Origin: Fagopyrum homotropicum
Lineage: Eukaryota > Streptophyta > Magnoliopsida > Caryophyllales > Polygonaceae
Reading direction: 5' to 3'
DNA length: 64,000 bases
Assembly (NCBI GenBank): GCA_033239125.1
Contig: BSWB01000001.1
Coordinates: 141,561,981-141,625,980, forward strand
Under the pieces are notes generated by a model, which saw only the letters and a program-made list of their open reading frames with translations, was not told the DNA's origin and made no database searches. The translations under genes and the position numbers were made by a program. The first letter of the stretch is position 1; each line of letters opens with the position of its first letter. Positions 57,078 to 64,000 of the stretch are shown one piece after another.

Positions 57078-57682
57078 GCGTGGAACCCTCTATGACCGTG
57101 ATTTAGGCGATCTTTTAACGTACTAATTAAAGCCACGATCTTTTACACAATGGGCCAGAGAGAGACATTCTATCTTTCCCTATAAAAGGAATGAAGGAGG
57201 GAGATTCCGTCACCTTCGCTTACGCTTACTTGCACGTGTTTAGGGTTTCAGTTGGACGTGCGGAGATTGCCATTTTGCAGCGGAGATTTGCAAAGACTTG
57301 GAGATTTGGAAATTACGTCTTTTGTCCTTAGGTTTGATTAGAAGACGGATTGACATCCCGTTCTTCGTTCTTATCAAGGATTGTGATTGTTTGTGTTATT
57401 CCGAATCTGATATACATCATTTTCCTTGTTTGTGGATCTGAGATTGATTTGAGATTTATTGAAGGTTTTCGAAGGTTTTCATCTTTCATTCTTTTAAAAA
57501 TCTTGAATTTGATATCATAATGATTGTTGTTGGCTAAAACCTTTTAGCAATTCTAAGGTGAAGGGTTGATAGTTGTGGCTTAGATGATGATAGATCGATC
57601 GTAAACAAATTGGACCCTGAGAGTTTGAGAGATTTCGTCGACAGCCAGAATCACGGTGTGTTCTTGAGTTCCACGGCCGTGG

Positions 57683-59038
57683 TGTAATAACCGAAAATTT
57701 TAAAGTTCCGGAAAACTGTAATTAACCAAATTCCGATGCAACAATCATAAATAAATAAAATAAAATAAAACAAGTTTTGTTCTATCAATTTATGTGACCT
57801 AGATTCACATAAAATGACGAAAACTCTTAACCGGAAATAATATACACACTTAATTTAAGAATAATAATAATTTATAAAATACGGAATTTAATCCCGTATG
57901 ATATAATTCCTGCACTTTTAACGAGTTCCGGATCCTGTTCTAAAGAGAGTGAGGTTGGAGTTAACCCGCTACTAGGCCCAATTACCGGCCCAACCCAGCC
58001 AGCCCATTTTTAAGATTAATCTAATTAAAACCTAATTTAAACTAACCTAATTTAACATACCTAATCTTATTCTAATCAGCCGCTGCTTCCCTCTCTTCCG
58101 CTTCCATCTCTTCTGAATCGACCGCTTCCATCTCTTCCGCTTCAACAGGAGACACGCCGCACGCTGCTGCCTTCAACCGAAGCGCCGCAACCGAGCCCTG
58201 CACCGCCGTCCGTCGACCACCGCAGTAAGCCGGTAAGTGTACTGCATCCCTCTCCTCCTTCCCTCCCTCTCTACGCCTTCGCTATTCCGGGTCTCACCTC
58301 GCCGCCAATCGTTGCAACCACCAGGCACCGCAGCACTAGTGAAGATGCTGCCGTCTTTCCTCGTCGTTGACCGCCGTACTACCGCCTGAGCCAACGCCTT
58401 CCGTCGACTCCGGTAAGCGCTACCTTCCTCCCTCGTCGTTTCCCTCCTCATCACTGTTGGTTGGAGACTCACACAGCCTCGGCTGTTCTGCAGCAGCAGC
58501 AGGTCGACCACTAGGGAAGGGCCGCCGGAACGCTAGCGCACCGCCTAGGACTCTCCTCGCCGGACTGCAACTCCGGTAAGCCGGCTTCTCCGCTCCTTCT
58601 TTCCAATGCAGTATGTATATATGTAGAGATTTGATACTGAATGTGTCTTCCTCTGCAGTATGTATATATGTATAGATTGATAGGTATAAGAGACGTAAAT
58701 GTGCATATATATACGGGTACTGTATTAGTATATTGTAAGAAAAACGTGAGTGGAGATGCGAGATGTGTATGAATAAGTGGATCGGAATATATATATAGGA
58801 TACATATAAGTACATATATACATTCAATTACGGAAGGTTAATAAGAGCAGGGTGTGAGTTTATATAGGAGAGTGTATGCCGAGTACATAAATATACGTAT
58901 ATATATTATATGAAATAAAAGTATACTTATGAGTTTGAGTTGGTGAAATTATAAAGTATGTGAATTTATATATATATATCTAAATACCTAGGAGTTACGG
59001 ATTTTATATAATTGGAAGGAAGGTTAGTATGCACGAAA

Positions 59039-59115
<77 letters not shown>

Positions 59116-60231
59116 TATAGATATATATAAGATTAGATAATACCCGAGAATGAAGTAATGTGATTCTAGATGACGAGTGGACGAGATTAATTTTATAACT
59201 TTAGTAAACTGTTTTGGAAGTAATCATATATTAGAAAAGTGTTCCAAAAGAAATATTAGAGGTCAAGAAGTGACCCGGAGAATTATCGACACTAAGGGTA
59301 AAACGGTCTTTTACCGTATGAGAATCGTTCTTTCCGTAATTCCTTCGCATGAGGTTGGACATCGAGATGTGATTTTGATACACATGTCTTAATTGACAAG
59401 CGCTTGAGTTACTACGAGTACGGACTGTTTGAGAAGTGTTAGAGTGTTTTGACTCAGATAAGTCCTTGTGACTTACTTAGCCAGTTTCTGAGTGTTAGTT
59501 GAGTGATAGTAGTTGTGTGTGCTATTTGCGTGTTTAATAATAATAACTTGCTAGGACGACTGTTATTATTACGTTTAAGGCCCAAGTGTATGTATAACGG
59601 GCCGTGACATCACTGCCCAGCTCTGACAGGAGACTGGGAGGTTCTCTATACCCAGACCAGGCAGGTACAAGGTGAGATGCATCGGATCCATTCCTGATGG
59701 TTACACGGGGGCGGAGGCGAGGTTTGGGAATCCCTCGTGTCACAACATAAGTATCATTAGCGTGAAAGAGTAACTAAATTCAAGATAATAAAACGGACTT
59801 GTTTGAAAGCATGATGAGTGTTTATATTTTTCTGAGTGTGTTTGTGCTACTATTATTCTGCTAATATTTAGATAGCTAGCTAATGGTTCCTCATGTTGTG
59901 CTTTAGATTTACCGCAGGTTAGACCAGCAGCTGAGTGATCCGGAAGTAGTGGTCAGCCGGGTCTCCGTACTCCTTAGAGTGGGGGTTGGGGGTTGTGTTT
60001 GTCTTTCCTTTCGTTTAGTTAAGATAGTTGTTCTTTTCTTTTGTTTAAGTACTTTAGGCTGCTAGACAGTGTTGCATTCATTACCCTAAAAATATTATTT
60101 TTATGAATTTTGGTTTCTTTATTTGTGTCTTGTTGCAAGATCCTAGTAATGTTGTTGTCAAACTGAGGTCGGGACCCATTGTGAGGTCCTAACCAATAAT
60201 GTCCTGAGTTCTGAGAATTCGGGGTGTTACA
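57683..60231 (+). mobile_element. Tekay-like solo LTR (2549 bp)
   Basis: It starts TGTAATAACCG and ends GGGGTGTTACA, flanked by exact 5-bp duplications cgtgg (57678-57682, 60232-60236). It is related to the LARD LTRs (shared terminal 100 bp and the tttatgtga/tcacataaa hairpin remnant) but is a diverged subfamily. No internal domain is present, so it is a solo LTR left by LTR-LTR recombination. It contains GC-rich and CT-rich stretches (58080-58600) and a long AT microsatellite. Short frames in the GC-rich part match no known family. Confidence 0.88.
59039..59113. repeat. (AT)n microsatellite in solo LTR
   Basis: About 75 bp of AT dinucleotides, ending in gatatagatatata. Confidence 0.9.
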
Positions 60232-60984
60232 CGTGGAATCTCAAGATCCACCCGTAATTTTCCCTAGTTTACGAACCTTGCTTTTACTTTAATCCAAAGT
60301 TAAAGATTTGCTTTAACTTAGTCTTGGCTTGCCTTTTCTAGGTGGTAGTGAAGCCTCAACAACCTCTACATCGATTTCGAGTGTCACAACCTTAATCAGT
60401 TTAGTTAGTCTTGATCCTTGGATTACAAGTTTGGGTATTTGATATTAATTCTTGTCTTTAGATCCTTTCTATACTGAAGCCTCAACAACCTTTATAGAGA
60501 GTATTTCTGGATAAGTCATATAAAGCCTTGGAACTTCACCGTACATTGCTTTGCATTAGTATACTTTTGCAGCTCTTAACTCTGTCCTTATATCTTTAGT
60601 ATATCTTGAATCGATTGCCACAACTGGTTTCCTGGATCTTTAGGATTGTTGTTTTCCCAATATTTACAAAGCTCATACATTAACTTGCTTGACGATTCTA
60701 TAACTGGATTTAACCCCCCAAATCCTTGTGTTCGATACTCTGGAATACTTGCTAATCTACGCCGATCCGTACACTGCGGGTTCGCTTGCTTGATTCTAGT
60801 TTTATAAATTTAAGACTTATTTGCACGCACGCTAAGTGGCGAACAGCCATGCAAACATGAATATGCAATAACATATTAAGAACACCTGTAAGCATACACA
60901 AAATTTGACTACCATGCACCACAAAATGACAAACTAAAACGGCTGTACCTGCAAGGCCAACGGCCACCCACCGATGTTGTAACT

Positions 60985-61398
60985 TCATGTAGATTTGTAC
61001 TTGGCTGGTTTGCATGAACGAAGTGAGAGCAACGTTTGCTTAAATACTCGACGACCCCAACAGAATGTGTTGAATTTCGTCCTGTCATTCACCAAACCCA
61101 ATGTATGTTGATCAACCTTAAGACGTCTATCATATCCCATTAACACTCCCTCGACCATTAATACAAGGGCCATTTTGAGCTTCCCTTTCGACTTTTTCGG
61201 TTCTTTCATGTATAATTCCTCAAGCTCCTTAATTGAACACCACTTGGTCTTTGGAAACACCTCTTCAAAGTCTAGAGAAGGAATTTCTTTTGTCTCTTTA
61301 AAGCAATCCAAACCGGTAATGTCACTAAATTCTTGCAACGAAAATCTCAAGAGGCACTTGTTAACGCCAAACCACATTGACAACTTGCACTTCGTCAC
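60985..61398 (-). CDS. DUF1985-like exon of the MULE ULP1-like gene
   Basis: The frame encodes WFGVNKCLLRFSLQEFSDIT then GLDC, the signature opening of plant DUF1985 domains found N-terminal to C48 proteases in MULE-borne genes. It continues with KTKWCSIKELEELYMKE, KLKMALVLMVEGVLMGYDRR and LVNDRTKFNTFCWGRRVF, matching the domain's usual order. Near 61015 the frame probably shifts by an indel into SFMQTSQVQIYMKLQHRW, followed by a possible GT donor near 60950 (ggcaggtacagcc on the minus strand). The next exon lies beyond element B, at 28984. DUF1985 has no established biochemical function. Confidence 0.7.
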   Translation of the reverse strand: MTKCKLSMWFGVNKCLLRFSLQEFSDITGLDCFKETKEIPSLDFEEVFPKTKWCSIKELEELYMKEPKKSKGKLKMALVLMVEGVLMGYDRRLKVDQHTLGLVNDRTKFNTFCWGRRVFKQTLLSLRSCKPAKYKST

Positions 61399-62640
61399 AA
61401 CTTCTCAAAGCAACATATGGTGAATCATTTGGTTGGACAAAATCATCTTCTGACCCATGACAACAATGTGTTTAAAGGGACCTTACTCAAATGTTTCTCT
61501 ATCATCTGCATTCAAACCCTGTATTAATATTAGAATCAACTTCATCTTAGAGTTGTTATGTATCCTTGCGTTATCAAATGATGGATCTTGTCCGTATTAG
61601 TACTTAAACTGTTACAAAGAAGAAACAACAACATGAGGAATATCCTTCGAAATTCGTGGGTTATGTGTAACAGGAATTGAGTAAGAATTCACCGAAATTT
61701 TCTGCGTAAGTGGTGGTATGCCTGGGATCCTCTGCCATTACGTCATCCTGACATTTGGGTGATGTAATAGGGAAATGATTGACAAATACTTCATATTAGT
61801 TTACATACAAAGTCGGTAACAAAATATATATATTGCTTATTCAACACACAGGATATCAATACTCAAAATAGAAACACTAGACTGCAAATCATATGCATAC
61901 ACAATATATGCATACTCAACCAAACATAGACCCATACTTTAGCACTTAAAATACACACAATTGGATCAAACATTCATAGGCATACTTAATAAATCCGATT
62001 TTAATACTCATTTATCCATACTCAAAGAAAATACATTCGAACACATATTCATAGGCGTACACAATAAAAATGCCCAATTACCGATTTCTTCATCCCTAAA
62101 CAACAATTTCCATTTTAGAAGAGAAATTTCAATACAGATTAATACTCAAAACATGGATTCATAAGCATAAGCAATTATAAATGCTCAATTAATTTCATAC
62201 TCAAAGTAATTTGATACTCAACCATTAAATTTAGTGCCTTCTTCATAAAAAACAAAATTTCGCACTTAAAATACACACATTTGGATCCAAAATTCATAGG
62301 CATACTTAACAGAAGCGATTTTTCAATACTCACTTATCGATTTCTGAAACTCTTAAAAACGAAATCGATACTCAAATGATACAAACGGTCAATGGTTATT
62401 CTACAACATAACCACATACCAATATCATCAAAATCCGAAAACCAAACATTGCATACAAGATTCGTAAGCATAGACAACACACGCTATTCCCAAACGCAGT
62501 TATCTATTTCTCAATCTCTAACAATCCAAAATACAAACACAACTTATACACAATGGTCAGTGCTTTTTCGAAACCCTAACCACATTAGAACAGTAATAAC
62601 CAATAAAATACTAAACATTCATCAAATACCCTAAAAACGT
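61399..62640 (-). other. Probable intron or degraded region of the ULP1-like gene
   Basis: No coding segment can be supported. It is A/T-rich with diverged internal repeats: cacttaaaatacacacaatt followed by ggatcaaacattcataggcatac at about 61946 recurs near 62264, with ttaataCTCA-like phrases throughout. It lies between a likely first exon with a donor at 62641-62640 and the DUF1985 exon. Confidence 0.45.
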
Positions 62641-62852
62641 ACCAATTCGTCTTCATCTTTTCCTGAAACATCCTCCTGTGTTTCGGGAATCAACCGGAAC
62701 GAAGGCGTTGTAATTTCTGTAGGCGACGACTTTCGTTTGCCTAGTTTTGTATTGTCATCTTCACTCTTGTTTGGTTGATTGTTGTTTGGAGTTGGCATGC
62801 ATACGGTTAAGAAAGTGTTTGAAGAATTGAGGGCGATGAGATTTTGGTACAA
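62641..62852 (-). CDS. Likely first exon of the MULE ULP1-like gene
   Basis: Minus-strand frame from ATG 62852, or more probably from the second ATG at 62798 (MPTPNNNQPNKSEDD). It encodes a hydrophilic segment with LGKRKSSP and EDVSGKDEDEL, then meets a GTACGT donor. Short charged leaders of this sort precede DUF1985 in ULP-type MULE genes. There is no homology that names it independently, so the assignment rests on position, strand, open frame and donor. Confidence 0.45.
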
Positions 62853-63059
62853 AGGTATTCAGGAGTGAAAACCAAAGACTTTTGTTCCTGGATCTTTTTC
62901 CTATAGAGAGACGGTGAGAGATGAGAAATGGTAGAGTTGAAATGACATTGACGTGATTGACGCCTCTTTTGGCTTCTTTAATAAGCCTTGTAAGAAATAT
63001 ATGACATGGGAACGGTTTCCAATAACTAAACAGCCTCTACAAACCGTCAAATTCTTCAA

Positions 63060-63880
63060 TTGGCTATCTTGTTTTTTTATTTTTTAATTAATATGGCGTC
63101 ATTGAGCATTACTCAACACTACCTTGTTTTATGTAGATTGTACATACCCAATATTGTACAAGTTATGTTAGTGTAAAAAAATTAAAATATACATTACTAA
63201 TTTTTAGTAAATAAATAAAATTACCAAATTAGTAAATTAAAAAATAATTTGTACATTTAAAATTTATATTAAATTAGTAAAGTTTTGTAAATTGGAACTT
63301 TACAATTTATATTGAATTATTTATACATTGAATTTTATATATTTAAAATTTGTAAATAAATAAAATTACTATCTTTTTATACATTGAATTTTTTATACAT
63401 TTACTATCTTTTTAAACATTGAATTTTTTTTATACATTTACTATCTTTTTAAACATTGAATTTTTTTTATTACAATAGCATTTTAATAGAATTACTAAGT
63501 AAATAAAATAGAGAAAGTAAAATAAAAAAACAACAAGTAAAATAATTACAACAAAGCAAACTCATTTTTTTTATACATTCAATTTTTTTTATTACATTAG
63601 CATTTGAATAGAACTACTAACTAAAATAAAAGAGAGCAAGTAAAATAAAAATACTAACTAAAATAGAAAGAAAGCGAACTGATTTATTTATACATTCAAA
63701 TTTTTTTTATAGTACATTAGCTTTTGAATAGAATAATTACTAAGTAAATAAAATTACTAACTATAATAAAAGGGTGGAACTAAAATAAAATTACTAACTA
63801 AACTACAAGAAAGAGAATACTCATTTCTTTTATACATTCAAATTCTTTTTATTACATTAGCATTTGAATACAACTAATTA
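63060..63880. repeat. AT-rich region with diverged tandem units of about 115-140 bp
   Basis: Units containing ttatacattcaattttttt and attacattagcatttgaata recur near 63463, 63573, 63688 and 63830. Between them are variable taaataaaattactaact stretches. Shorter tatacatttactatcttttt repeats precede them (63370-63450). No gene is seen. This is upstream of the ULP1-like gene and could be the end region of the MULE. Confidence 0.55.
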
Positions 63881-64000
63881 AAAAATAAAAAAGGAGAGGG
63901 CTTGAACCGGTTTCCCGGTTGCCACGTATCCTCTTGGGGTTTAAGAGGAATCAAAGCCTACGTAGTTCTCTTACCTTTGCTTACCTTTTTCGGACTTCTG
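63881..64000. other. Unassigned sequence at the right edge
   Basis: Base composition changes abruptly from AT-rich to balanced. It contains a small hairpin (cctcttggggtttaagagg, 63931-63949) and the palindrome ctacgtag near 63959. Too little is inside the window to identify it; it may be the edge of another repeat. Confidence 0.3.

Larger units (their letters stand above)
28985..60845 (+). mobile_element. Athila-like Ty3/gypsy element B, carrying three later insertions
   Basis: It is bounded by TGTTAGCATG and TGGCGAACA, with an exact 5-bp target duplication gccat (28980-28984 and 60846-60850). Its own DNA is about 13 kb once the nested elements C, D and the solo LTR are set aside. It has gag, protease, RT, RNase H, integrase and a third ORF, all in the plus direction. 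Decay includes at least three gag frameshifts, nonsense changes at 32323, 37415, 41385 and 42023, and a frameshift near 39770. It splits the MULE gene between its DUF1985 exon and the linker. Confidence 0.9.
43636..60845 (+). repeat. 3' LTR of element B, in three pieces
   Basis: The pieces are 43636-44096, 57083-57682 and 60237-60845. They are separated by element D and by a Tekay-like solo LTR, each with its own target duplication. Together they are collinear with the 5' LTR. Both interruptions fall on copies of the palindromic motif: D at a ccatgggcgtgg site, and the solo LTR exactly at the end of ccacggccgtgg (57671-57682). A third intact ccacggccgtgg is at 43976-43987. Confidence 0.88.

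Noticed and set aside
58173..58827. ORFs in the GC-rich part of the solo LTR
   Set aside because: Low-complexity Ser/Pro/Arg-rich translations on both strands, without homology; the region lies inside an LTR with exact target duplications.

Overview
This is plant nuclear DNA, almost certainly from a flowering plant and probably a eudicot. It contains Athila-type Ty3/gypsy elements primed by tRNA-Asp, large Tekay/Del-like LTRs ending TGTAATA...GTTACA and primed by tRNA-iMet, an 8-bp-TSD hAT element, and a MuDR/ULP1 (KI-type) Mutator-like element. The species cannot be named from the sequence. No single-copy housekeeping gene, rRNA, functional tRNA or CRISPR was seen.

The window is a set of nested insertions. 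The substrate is a Mutator-like element seen in three pieces: 1-1440, 27391-28984 and 60846-64000. It carries the last codons of a MURA-type transposase on the + strand. Converging on it is a minus-strand gene with an N-terminal exon, a DUF1985-like exon, an acidic linker with 22-aa repeats, and a C-terminal C48/Ulp1 protease whose catalytic residues are all visible. Two large insertions split that gene. (1) At 1441-27390 is a tandem LTR-internal-LTR-internal-partial LTR array of a coding-poor Tekay-like element (LARD type, minus strand). Its middle LTR holds an Athila-like element (9203-21630, minus) that has lost RT and RNase H and itself hosts a hAT element (11901-13028). (2) At 28985-60845 is an Athila-like element (element B, plus, TSD gccat). 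Its protease gene is interrupted by a deletion derivative (element C, 33080-36323, minus). Its 3' LTR is interrupted by a nearly complete Athila-like element (element D, 44097-57077, plus, TSD gcgtg) and by a Tekay-like solo LTR (57683-60231, TSD cgtgg).

The Athila-like elements share one layout: LTR, tRNA-Asp PBS, gag with an Asn-rich tail, protease (DLGA), RT, RNase H, integrase, a palindrome-rich spacer, a third ORF, about 1.2-1.3 kb of noncoding DNA bracketed by two polypurine-tract-like modules, and the second LTR. All copies carry nonsense mutations or frameshifts, mostly of C-to-T type.

The most striking unexplained signal is a network of short palindromes. Elements B, C and D carry CCACGGCCGTGG (at least 13 exact copies and many half or degenerate sites). 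They lie in the LTR, inside the protease-RT coding linker and in the pol-ORF3 spacer, with the same spacing order in LTR and coding copies. The related element A carries a different near-palindrome, CACCTCGGTCGAGGTG, in equivalent places. This looks like a family-specific cis-recognition system that has changed its recognition sequence between families.
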